Shown in pieces: positions 57,646 to 64,000 of a stretch of DNA of 64,000 nucleotides. The stretch lies in IMG/VR virus record IMGVR_UViG_3300047494_000107, positions 1-64,000 of that record, one strand, 5' to 3'. Source of the stretch: a virus. The notes under the pieces are model-generated. The model was given only the letters and a program-made list of their open reading frames with translations, was not told where the DNA came from and did no database searches. Position 1 is the stretch's first letter. Every line of letters starts with the position of its first letter. The translations under genes were made by a program, and so were the position numbers.

Positions 57646-59369
57646 GACAGCTTAATCAGCGCGCCAGTCATGCTGGTCGAGACGTATGTGACAGCACCAC
57701 TGACCAGGATGCCGCTAGTACCGAGAGGCACGTTTTGAGGCTGACCAGACTGTTGGGCCACAACACCCGAACTGACTATGCCGCTCGGCGCGACAGTGTA
57801 GAGATTGTTGTTAGTCGTCGTGACGTAGGCACTGCCTGATCCCGTATCAGCGATGGCGGTCGGCACATTGTCAGGGCCCAGAGGGACACTCGTCCATCCC
57901 GACGTCGAAAAATTGTAGAACGAGACTTCGCCGCCCCTAACAGGCACGACAGTATAGGGGGCACCAAAGTTGTAGAGCGCCGTGTCAGACGAGCCGTAAC
58001 AAAATAGAGTTTCATTCACGAGCAACAAGCCGTGGCCACTACCGACGGCGGTCGTAACCGAAGACTGCTGTGACCAAGTGCTGCTCGCGGATGGGTTACC
58101 TATGACGTGCAATTGAGCCGACGTCGGATACTCTAGCAAAGATACTTGACTATTGAACGCCGCCATAGCTGTACATGCGCCGTCCAGAGTCCCGTATTTC
58201 ACCTGCGCGCCGTTGATTGCCGCGAAATGCCCTGTCGCAGCGGCGTAAACCGTGCCCGTGTTGTCAAGCGCGAGCTGCGTCGGCGTGAATGAAAGCGCCG
58301 CCGTTGATGTCACCGACCAAGTATTGACGACCAGCGATAGTTTCGCCACGCCGCTCGTCGTCGTCGCGACAGCGGTGGATGGCGTCGTCAGCAATACAGC
58401 AGACGAGTTCGCCAGTACGATGTCGTTGGAGGGATTGGTCGCCCACGTGCCTCCCGTCTGAAGAAGAGGAACGATCGTGCCGCCTGTGCAGACTAACGCG
58501 TGCGTGTTGTCCGCTACTGCGAGCATACCGGCGGCGCCCAATGACGCCGTCTGCGCCACCGACAGCGCACCTGCCGAGTAGCCGAGGACTTTAATGAGGT
58601 TGTTGGCCGTATCGGAGATCAAAATCTGCGTGCCGTTCGGCGTCCACGCGCAGCTCACCGGGCTTGACGACAGACCTGTCAACGTCGTCACAGGCGTCCA
58701 TAGGTTCGTCCCAGTCGATGCCGCCGAGTAGACGGTCGCGGAACCCGCCGTCACCGCCACGATCTGGATAGCCGCGGCATCGGCTGCCATCGTCGCGTAA
58801 CCTGACCCAAGACTGTACGGCGCGTAGCCTGCAGCAGCCATGAAGCCTGATACTGACGCAGCACATGTCACATTCGCCACGCCAGACGGGAGCGCCACAT
58901 AAGAAGGTGTGCCACTAGGCGGTACCGACAGCCCCATGCCCGAAGCGCCGAACGCTGCGATATAGCCGCTGACCGCATAAGCCGCGCAGGCTGTCGGCGC
59001 CACGAACGTCGTCTCAAGCGTGCCCGACGCGTTTACGAGTTGACCGCCGTATTGCAGAGCGTAGACCGCGCCCGAGGCGTAAATCGCGTCGCTATAGACG
59101 CCACTGGGCAGCGTCACCTCGCCGTTTGGTCCGTAGAGAAGTCCTGCGGTGTTCAGCGCGTACAGGTTGCCGCTGCCATCGTTGACCATGGCCGCGATTG
59201 AGCCGCCGTCCGTGGTGCTGAACGCAACGGGCGACCCGCCTGCCGTCGGCGTAAACTCCCATGCAACAGGGTTGTAATCGTCGCCGACCACGATGTTGGC
59301 GCCCGACGTCGCCAGTGACTGGCCGCGCGCCGCCTGTCCTGATACGGGCCAAAGATACGTCGTGGTCAT
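57642..59369 (-). CDS. Beta-propeller-like tail protein
   Basis: 575 aa, first gene of the baseplate operon. Repeats of Thr/Ala/Gly-rich beta strands with SNIL/AVADNTHALVCTGGTIVPL, QLALDNTGTVYAAATGHF and NVPTAIADTGSGSAYVTTTNNNLYTV, similar to NHL/propeller blades. No signal peptide. It probably decorates the baseplate or binds a ligand. A distinct function is not recognised. Confidence 0.6.
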   Translation of the reverse strand: MTTTYLWPVSGQAARGQSLATSGANIVVGDDYNPVAWEFTPTAGGSPVAFSTTDGGSIAAMVNDGSGNLYALNTAGLLYGPNGEVTLPSGVYSDAIYASGAVYALQYGGQLVNASGTLETTFVAPTACAAYAVSGYIAAFGASGMGLSVPPSGTPSYVALPSGVANVTCAASVSGFMAAAGYAPYSLGSGYATMAADAAAIQIVAVTAGSATVYSAASTGTNLWTPVTTLTGLSSSPVSCAWTPNGTQILISDTANNLIKVLGYSAGALSVAQTASLGAAGMLAVADNTHALVCTGGTIVPLLQTGGTWATNPSNDIVLANSSAVLLTTPSTAVATTTSGVAKLSLVVNTWSVTSTAALSFTPTQLALDNTGTVYAAATGHFAAINGAQVKYGTLDGACTAMAAFNSQVSLLEYPTSAQLHVIGNPSASSTWSQQSSVTTAVGSGHGLLLVNETLFCYGSSDTALYNFGAPYTVVPVRGGEVSFYNFSTSGWTSVPLGPDNVPTAIADTGSGSAYVTTTNNNLYTVAPSGIVSSGVVAQQSGQPQNVPLGTSGILVSGAVTYVSTSMTGALIKLS

Positions 59370-59601
59370 ATTGACGCTTGTAGCACGCGTCTTGAGACAG
59401 GCGGAGGGCTAGAACCCTGCCGCTCGCCGGCTGTCCGGTAGTAGACGTAAAGGTAGTATTTTGAGTACGGCGCCGAGCCTGGAGGCCAACCAGACCCGGC
59501 GCCTGACCCATCGCTCACAGGAGCTTCGCCATGGGCTACCGAGACTCTACACCGCTTCATCTAGGCCGGCCTGGAACAAAAACGTCAACAGGATCGGTTT
59601 C
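59370..59601. other. Non-coding divergent region
   Basis: Between the leftward baseplate operon and the rightward lysis cassette. Contains CTTGAGACAGGC near 59390, the same decamer edge as the hairpins at 9.2 kb. A frame crossing it on the plus strand (from 59461) has no ribosome site and is not called. Confidence 0.4.
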
Positions 59602-59829
59602 GTGAGCGAGCACAACGACATCGTAGCTGACTGGTCCGGCTGGATTGTCGGCCACATCTTGGTGGTTATGAGTCTGTTCTCCACCGCGCTGGTCGGGATC
59701 ATACGGTTCGCATTCGGCGCTTCGAAGCTACTCACCGAAGTCAAAGGGCTGAGCGACCGGATCGACCGCCAAGGCGACCAACTCAACCTCATCATCGACA
59801 AGCTGAAGTTGCCGATCGCGGACAGGTAG
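59602..59829 (+). CDS. Small membrane protein, possible holin
   Basis: 75 aa from GTG 59602 (AGGA nine bases upstream). One membrane helix (WIVGHILVVMSLFSTALVGIIRFAFG, residues about 12-37) and a C-terminal amphipathic helix (VKGLSDRIDRQGDQLNLIIDKL). Immediately upstream of the endolysin gene, so a holin or holin-like role is plausible; only one helix is clear, unlike class I and II holins. Confidence 0.5.
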   Translation: MSEHNDIVADWSGWIVGHILVVMSLFSTALVGIIRFAFGASKLLTEVKGLSDRIDRQGDQLNLIIDKLKLPIADR

Positions 59830-59846
59830 CTTTATATTCTCCGCTC

Positions 59847-59889
59847 TTGATACATCTTGCGATTCTTGAGACATTCGTGGTATGATACA
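59847..59889 (+). promoter_or_regulatory. Late control element before endolysin
   Basis: TTGATACA (59847-59854), 11 bp, TTGAGACA (59866-59873), 9 bp, TGATACA (59883-59889). Similar to the element before 25908. Confidence 0.6.
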
Positions 59890-59912
59890 CGTCGACACGG
59901 CGAGATGGTGCG

Positions 59913-60479
59913 ATGGCCTCGGTTGACCGTTTCATGGCGTTGATGCGCGAGGTCGAAAGCGACACACTCGACCTGGACCCGAATGACAGCGGCAACTACC
60001 CGAGCGGACAAGTCGGCGTGGGGCCACTCGTCGGCAGCAAATGTGGCATCAGCGCCGCGTCCTACCCGACCCTGGATATAGCCAATCTGTCCGATGACGC
60101 CATTCAGGCTATCTACCAGCGCGACTACCTTGACCCGATACAGTTCTCGGCGCTGCCCGACGCGACCGGTATTATGGTAGCGGATGAAGCCGTCAACCAA
60201 GGCGTGGCCGCGGCGAAGATCACACTGCAGCAGGCGGTCGGTGTGACAGCTGATGGCTGGATCGGGCCGCAAACTTTGGCGGCGGCGGCGGCAGCGGATG
60301 ATGCGTCTCTCGCGGCTGAGATCTGGGCTCGTCGCGCGTTGAAATACGCGACCACGAACCGCTTCAGCCTTTACGGATTGGGCTGGATGCGCCGCATCGT
60401 CAAGGCGTTCACATCGGCGGTCCCTGCGGCATTGCCGTTGAGTGTCAAGTTCTCTGGCAAAACACCGAAGTCCGGCTGA
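59913..60479 (+). CDS. Endolysin, GH108-type with peptidoglycan-binding domain
   Basis: 188 aa. Residues 1-85 resemble the glycoside-hydrolase 108 N-acetylmuramidase pattern: MALMREVESDTLDLDPNDSGN (catalytic Glu at 13 or 15), GSKCGISAASYPT and AIQAIYQRDYLDPIQF. Residues 90-160 match the GH108-associated peptidoglycan-binding domain: AVNQGVAAAKITLQQAVGVTADGWIGPQTLAAA. No signal peptide, so a holin would be needed. TGA overlaps the next ATG. Confidence 0.75.
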   Translation: MASVDRFMALMREVESDTLDLDPNDSGNYPSGQVGVGPLVGSKCGISAASYPTLDIANLSDDAIQAIYQRDYLDPIQFSALPDATGIMVADEAVNQGVAAAKITLQQAVGVTADGWIGPQTLAAAAAADDASLAAEIWARRALKYATTNRFSLYGLGWMRRIVKAFTSAVPAALPLSVKFSGKTPKSG

Positions 60480-61519
60480 TGCGTGCCGACCTTCTTCATG
60501 TCGTGACGGCTATCTCCAATCCGGTTCGCTGGAAGAGCCGCTTGTCGCTCTACAAAGACTTTGAGCAGCACATGCTCGAAAGTGGCGTCAAACTCTATAC
60601 CGTCGAGTGGGCTTTGGGTGATCGGCCGTTCGAAGTGACATGCGCCGACAACCCAATGCACCTGCAGATCCACGGCAATGACCTGCAAGAGATCTGGATT
60701 AGGGACGCTCTGATCAACGCGGGTGTCCGCACGCTGCTGCCGAAAGAAGCGAAATATATCGCCTGGATCGACGCCGACATCAAGTTCTTGCGGAGGGACT
60801 GGGCGGCTGAGACCGTCCATATGCTCCAGCACTACGCCGTTGGTCAGGTGTGGACGAACAGCATCGACGTGGCGCCCAACGGCGACATCGCACCGAACGA
60901 GTGGAACAACTCGGCGGATCGCTCCTTTTGCGCAGCGTGGCAAGCCGGTGACCTGGACGACCCGTGTGAAATCGGCAAACAGATCGCAGCCGGTTCAAGT
61001 TCACCGCCTCCAAGCGCGTTGGCGGCCCGACCAAAGTCGAGCGTGTTCAAGCGCCCGGACGGCAAAGAGAAAGACTGGAGAGCACACACCGGCTACGGCT
61101 GGGCGATCCGCAAGGACGTGTTCTCCGAGATGGGCGGCCTTCTTGACTGGATGGTGACGGGTAGCTGCGATTGGCACATGGCGCGTGCATTCGTCGGGCT
61201 GCCGGAGCCGAACGACCAGCGGATGACACCGGCCTACAACAGGCGTTTACAGGAGTTCTGGCTGCGGGCTGACCGCGCTGTGAAGCAGAACGTCGGCGTG
61301 GTGCCGGGGACCGTCGTGCATGGCTGGCACGGGCGTAAGAAGGATCGCCAGTATTTCACGCGGTTCGACGTGCTGATCGACAGCAAATTCGACCCTGACC
61401 TCGACCTTTCGTACGACTGGCAAGGCATCCCTCAGATCACAGGCGACAACCGTCAGCTCCGCGACGGGCTGCGCAAGCTAGCGCGCAACAAGAATGAAGA
61501 CTCCGTCGATATCGCCTAA
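60479..61519 (+). CDS. Glycosyltransferase-like protein (GT-A)
   Basis: 346 aa, coupled to the endolysin by a shared base. HVVTAISNPVRWKSRLSLYKDFEQHM, then YIAWIDADIKFLRRDWA with a DxD motif (about residues 98-100), MVTGSCDWHMARAFVG and HGWHGRKKDRQYFTRFDVL, as in GT-A folds acting on nucleotide sugars. Different from the giant GT at 16324, so this phage has two. Could modify host surface glycan or virion proteins. Confidence 0.7.
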   Translation: MRADLLHVVTAISNPVRWKSRLSLYKDFEQHMLESGVKLYTVEWALGDRPFEVTCADNPMHLQIHGNDLQEIWIRDALINAGVRTLLPKEAKYIAWIDADIKFLRRDWAAETVHMLQHYAVGQVWTNSIDVAPNGDIAPNEWNNSADRSFCAAWQAGDLDDPCEIGKQIAAGSSSPPPSALAARPKSSVFKRPDGKEKDWRAHTGYGWAIRKDVFSEMGGLLDWMVTGSCDWHMARAFVGLPEPNDQRMTPAYNRRLQEFWLRADRAVKQNVGVVPGTVVHGWHGRKKDRQYFTRFDVLIDSKFDPDLDLSYDWQGIPQITGDNRQLRDGLRKLARNKNEDSVDIA

Positions 61520-61538
61520 CACCACAGGACCCAACACC

Positions 61539-62072
61539 GTGAACAAGACTGCTCTTTTCGCCGCTACCATCCTCGCCGCGTCGACGCCGCTGTTCGCACA
61601 CGCTGCGGATATCGTCGTCAGTGCGGCGCCGATCACGGACTACCTGCAGCCGGCTGTCGACGCCATGAAAGCGGGGCTGGTTGCGGCGCTCAGCGCGTGG
61701 CTCATCAAGCATGTGCGCAATCAGCTGCTTCGCGCGGCGCTGCAGAAAGCGATCGTGTCGGCCGGGGCAGGCGTCTACAGCGCCTTGGTGATCGGCGGCA
61801 AGACACTACTTGATGGCGGCTTGGTCGAAGGCGCCGTGGCGTCGAAGACGAACGCGCTCATCGCCGCTTTTCCCGACACGATGAAGACGCTCGGCGTGAC
61901 ACCGGCCGACCTGCACAACGCTGTCGCCAATGCGTTCGGGCTGCACCTCGCCGCCGACCCAACCGTGACACTGCCGAAAGTGGTAGCGACGAAACCCGCA
62001 ACCGCTAACGCGGACACGACGAACACTACCCCCGCTACGACCGTCTCAGGCGGCACCGTAGCCGTTTCGTAA
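61539..62072 (+). CDS. Exported/membrane protein, 177 aa
   Basis: GTG 61539 with AGGA nine bases upstream; the longer start at 61494 overlaps the previous gene. Signal peptide MNKTALFAATILAASTPLFAHA, then a second hydrophobic stretch (MKAGLVAALSAWLIKHV; VSAGAGVYSALVIGGKTLL). C-terminus Thr/Ala-rich. Resembles membrane-associated accessory proteins near lysis genes. Not recognised. Confidence 0.6.
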   Translation: MNKTALFAATILAASTPLFAHAADIVVSAAPITDYLQPAVDAMKAGLVAALSAWLIKHVRNQLLRAALQKAIVSAGAGVYSALVIGGKTLLDGGLVEGAVASKTNALIAAFPDTMKTLGVTPADLHNAVANAFGLHLAADPTVTLPKVVATKPATANADTTNTTPATTVSGGTVAVS

Positions 62073-62092
62073 CCACAGAAGGACCAATAAAC

Positions 62093-62614
62093 ATGCGCGT
62101 TCTCATCGGCGGTGGCACTGCTGGCCGCCGCGCATTCCTATCCGGCACCGCTCTCGTGAGCGTCGCCGCCCTGGCCGCCTGCGCCGGCACCGCGGTGACC
62201 ACACCCACTCCGACAACCCCGTCCGTCATCGCGACCAATGTGGCGCTAATCTCGACCGGCCTCTCTGTGCTGTCGACCGAAATCGCGGCTGCGGGTGTCG
62301 CCGTGCCGGCCGCTGTCACCAAGGACCTGGCGACGCTCCAGGCACTTGCGAAGGCCGCCGCGGCTGCCACAGTCAGCGACTCGGTCACGACAGTCCAGTC
62401 GGTCATCACGACCGTGCAGGACATCGCCTCCATCGTTCCTGCGCTCGTCCCAGGCTCGGCGACGATCATCGCACTGGTTCAAGCGGCGCTATCTCTGCTG
62501 CCCGTCCTGAAAGCGGCTCTCCCGGCCAGCGTCAAGCTGAGCGCGCTGGCGCCGCCGAAGTACACACCGGACCAAGCACGTCTCATCCTCTCTGGCGCCG
62601 TACTGGCGCGCTGA
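62093..62614 (+). CDS. Tat-type lipoprotein
   Basis: 173 aa. Twin-arginine motif GRRAFLSG (residues 11-18) in a signal ending in a lipobox LAAC, with Cys near residue 31. The mature part is helical and Ala/Val/Thr-rich (VQSVITTVQDIASIVPALVPG, IIALVQAALSLLPVLKAAL). A lipoprotein exported folded via Tat is unusual in a phage. Role unknown; superinfection exclusion or envelope work is possible. Confidence 0.65.
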   Translation: MRVLIGGGTAGRRAFLSGTALVSVAALAACAGTAVTTPTPTTPSVIATNVALISTGLSVLSTEIAAAGVAVPAAVTKDLATLQALAKAAAAATVSDSVTTVQSVITTVQDIASIVPALVPGSATIIALVQAALSLLPVLKAALPASVKLSALAPPKYTPDQARLILSGAVLAR

Positions 62615-62616
62615 CC

Positions 62617-63369
62617 ATGAGGTTCGGCCGTCTGCAGCACGATCCCGACACGCTCGCAAGGGCGCCGTCGCTTCGGTTGTCGGCGGTCGAACCACCAGCC
62701 GTGCTTGACCGGTCATCGGTCAACGTCAATCTCGGCCTCTACCAGAACGACGTCTATCCGGATTGCACCGCGGCAGGCGCGTTCAACTATGTCTGCTGCA
62801 TCGCCGCGTTGAACGGCTACGGACTCCCGATCGACAACACAAAGGCCCCGACGTTCTACGCCGCTTGTATCGGTTGCGCGGACACGCCCGAAGCGATCGC
62901 CGCTACCGACGGTGCTTTGATGACCGACGTCATCGCGAGGCTCGGGAGCCATGGCCTGGATATCGGATCGCAGACCCTTGTCGGGTTCGGAGGCACAATC
63001 CCTCTACGACGTATACAGCTTGCTTTGTCGCTCGCTCAGGTCGGCGCCGGTTATTGGGGCATTGACGTTTATCAGAACGACATGGACAATGTCGGCAAGG
63101 TCTGGACAACGGACTACAGCCCTGGTCCTGTCGAAGGCGGCCATTGCGTCGTCGGGTTCGACTACGCTGGACTGGGCAACAACGACGTCGTTCGCATCGC
63201 TACGTGGGGCGCTTGGCAGATGGCAACTTGGGCGTGGGTAGACGCACGCCTTCAAGAAGCGCACGGCCTGGCGTTCCGAGATTTGACACCGGCAAGTGGA
63301 AAATACTGGTCAGGTGTGACGTACGACACACTTCTTGCCGAGGCGGGTGTGTCGCCGGTCACGGTCTGA
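62617..63369 (+). CDS. Papain/C39-like cysteine protein
   Basis: 250 aa. NDVYPDCTAAGAFNYVCC supplies a candidate nucleophile Cys50 at the start of a helix. GGHCVVGFDYAGLGNNDVVRIATWGAWQMATWAWVD supplies a His (GGH) and a TWG turn, together the pattern of papain-like fold peptidases and related phage proteins. No signal peptide. It could cleave a peptide or peptidoglycan crosslink or act as an inhibitor. Stop is before the HTH/phosphoesterase gene. Confidence 0.55.
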   Translation: MRFGRLQHDPDTLARAPSLRLSAVEPPAVLDRSSVNVNLGLYQNDVYPDCTAAGAFNYVCCIAALNGYGLPIDNTKAPTFYAACIGCADTPEAIAATDGALMTDVIARLGSHGLDIGSQTLVGFGGTIPLRRIQLALSLAQVGAGYWGIDVYQNDMDNVGKVWTTDYSPGPVEGGHCVVGFDYAGLGNNDVVRIATWGAWQMATWAWVDARLQEAHGLAFRDLTPASGKYWSGVTYDTLLAEAGVSPVTV

Positions 63370-63374
63370 CGTCG

Positions 63375-64000
63375 ATGAGCGCCGTAGACGAAGCGGACAT
63401 CAAGCGTTTCGCGGAAATATACCGCGCCGCAGTAGAATCTGGCGCTCAACCAAAAGGCGCGACATTCGGTGTAGGGCGGCGATCGGCGCTTTGGGACGCC
63501 TGCGAGAAGGGCGGCTGGAGCCGCAACGAGGGAAATTACCGGCTAGACAGAGCGCTCCGCGCTGGGCTGTTGGATGGGTTGCGCGTTGAAGTCTCATCCA
63601 TAGAAGCCTTCACGGTTCAAGAACTGCCATCAGCGGAAGGCCCGATCGAAGACCTCATCGACCGGATGGCCGTTCAGTTTCAGCGCCAAAAGGTTGCCCG
63701 CGAAGCACGGACGCTCATTCAGGTGCAGGTGAACATCGAGGGCGCCTACGGTATCTGTCATATGGGCGACCCGCATCTTGACGATAACGGATGCGACTGG
63801 ACCACACTTCGCCGCCACATAGAGGTCATCAAGCGTACCGAGGGCTTGTTCGGCGCGAATGTGGGAGACTATCAGAACGGCTGGATCGGCCGTCTAGCGC
63901 GTCTATGGGCGAACCAGTCGACGAGTTCTCGTGACGCGCAGCGCTTGGTTGAGTGGTTCGTCAATGAGGTTCGGTGGCTGTACCTTGTGGGCGGCAATCA
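63375..64000 (+). CDS. HTH plus metallophosphoesterase, 3' end cut by the window
   Basis: Open from ATG 63375 past the right edge (208+ codons). Residues 1-75 have a helical start with GVGRRSALWDACEKGGWSRNEGNYRLDRALRAGLLDGL, likely a DNA-binding domain. Then residues 120-160 begin a calcineurin-like phosphoesterase: GICHMGDPHLDDNGCDW (GDxHxD), FGANVGDYQNGW (GDxxN) and, at the very edge, WLYLVGGNQ where GGNHD is expected. Probably a nuclease-type enzyme of phage DNA metabolism. The missing C-terminus prevents a firmer call. Confidence 0.7.
   Translation, partial: MSAVDEADIKRFAEIYRAAVESGAQPKGATFGVGRRSALWDACEKGGWSRNEGNYRLDRALRAGLLDGLRVEVSSIEAFTVQELPSAEGPIEDLIDRMAVQFQRQKVAREARTLIQVQVNIEGAYGICHMGDPHLDDNGCDWTTLRRHIEVIKRTEGLFGANVGDYQNGWIGRLARLWANQSTSSRDAQRLVEWFVNEVRWLYLVGGN

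Noticed and set aside
59461-59601. 5' extension of the holin-like gene
   Set aside because: No ribosome site precedes the upstream start and the residues are Arg/Thr-rich out-of-frame style; GTG 59602 has AGGA in place.

Overview
The window is most of the structural half of a contractile-tailed (myovirus-type) phage or prophage. It carries terminase, portal, protease, capsid, head-tail connectors, fibres, sheath, tube, tail chaperones, tape measure, hub, baseplate and a lysis/envelope cassette. A tyrosine integrase, two excisionase-like proteins and an XRE repressor point to a temperate phage. DNA is GC-rich throughout; GTG and TTG starts and ATGA/GTGA stop-start overlaps are common. Many products carry Sec, Tat or lipoprotein signals, which fits a Gram-negative host, perhaps an alphaproteobacterium (inference only). 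No DNA polymerase, primase or helicase lies in the window, so the genome continues outside it; the last gene runs off the right edge.

Layout. 0.1-7.0 kb (minus strand): accessory and lysogeny genes, namely an integrase between two inverted repeats, a YkgJ-type Cys-cluster protein, two Cys-rich phage proteins, a Fic enzyme, an RtcB RNA ligase and small unknowns. 7.2-10.7 kb (plus): small unknowns, then a 171-aa protein and a 307-aa protein related to the C-terminal domain of IS110 transposases / Nop-type RNA-binding proteins, each preceded by unusual RNA stem-loops. 10.8-12.6 kb (minus): a coupled four-gene operon for an ExbB/MotA-like and ExbD/MotB-like membrane complex. 12.7-25.8 kb (plus): terminase, portal, a 1224-aa glycosyltransferase, a 2H phosphoesterase of anti-CBASS (Acb1) type, protease, scaffold-like protein and major capsid. 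25.9-30.0 kb: connector and tail-completion genes. 30-42 kb: fibre and enzymatic appendage genes, several with signal peptides. 42-50.4 kb: sheath, tube, two excisionase-like genes (minus), frameshifting tail chaperone pair, tape measure, hub. 50.4-52.3 kb (minus): small accessory genes with an XRE regulator. 52.4-59.4 kb (minus): tip fibre and baseplate. 59.6-64 kb (plus): membrane protein, GH108-type endolysin, a second glycosyltransferase, exported proteins, a papain-like protein and a partial metallophosphoesterase.

The most unusual part is 8.4-10.5 kb. Six hairpins (8446-8502, 8557-8614, 9150-9218, 9221-9274, 9276-9337, 9546-9588) have different stems, but every terminal loop is 29 or 30 nt, starts with C, ends with T and is closed by a C-G pair stacked on a G-C pair. 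Stems reach 16-20 continuous pairs, with G-U wobbles that only work if the plus strand is the RNA. Each loop splits into 8-9 nt, a central hexamer (GGTTAC in two units, GGTTGA and GGTGAT in two more) and exactly 15 nt. They sit upstream of and between the genes ending in the IS110/Nop-like protein, which appears to lack a RuvC domain and the transposase serine. I infer a phage guide-RNA system, comparable to IS110 bridge RNAs or TIGR-Tas, with a nuclease-less effector.

How it fits together: the integrase, excisionase-like genes and repressor would control lysogeny. Terminase/portal/protease/scaffold/capsid build the head; connectors join it to a sheath-tube tail assembled on the tape measure with frameshifted chaperones; the baseplate operon is transcribed towards the tape-measure/hub region; fibres with esterase-like and beta-helix domains handle surface glycans. 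RtcB, Fic, the Acb1-like protein and the ExbB/ExbD-like complex are plausible host-interaction or counter-defence functions. A recurring element, TTGAkACA-N11-TTGAGACA followed by TGATACA/TGTATCA, lies upstream of several late units.
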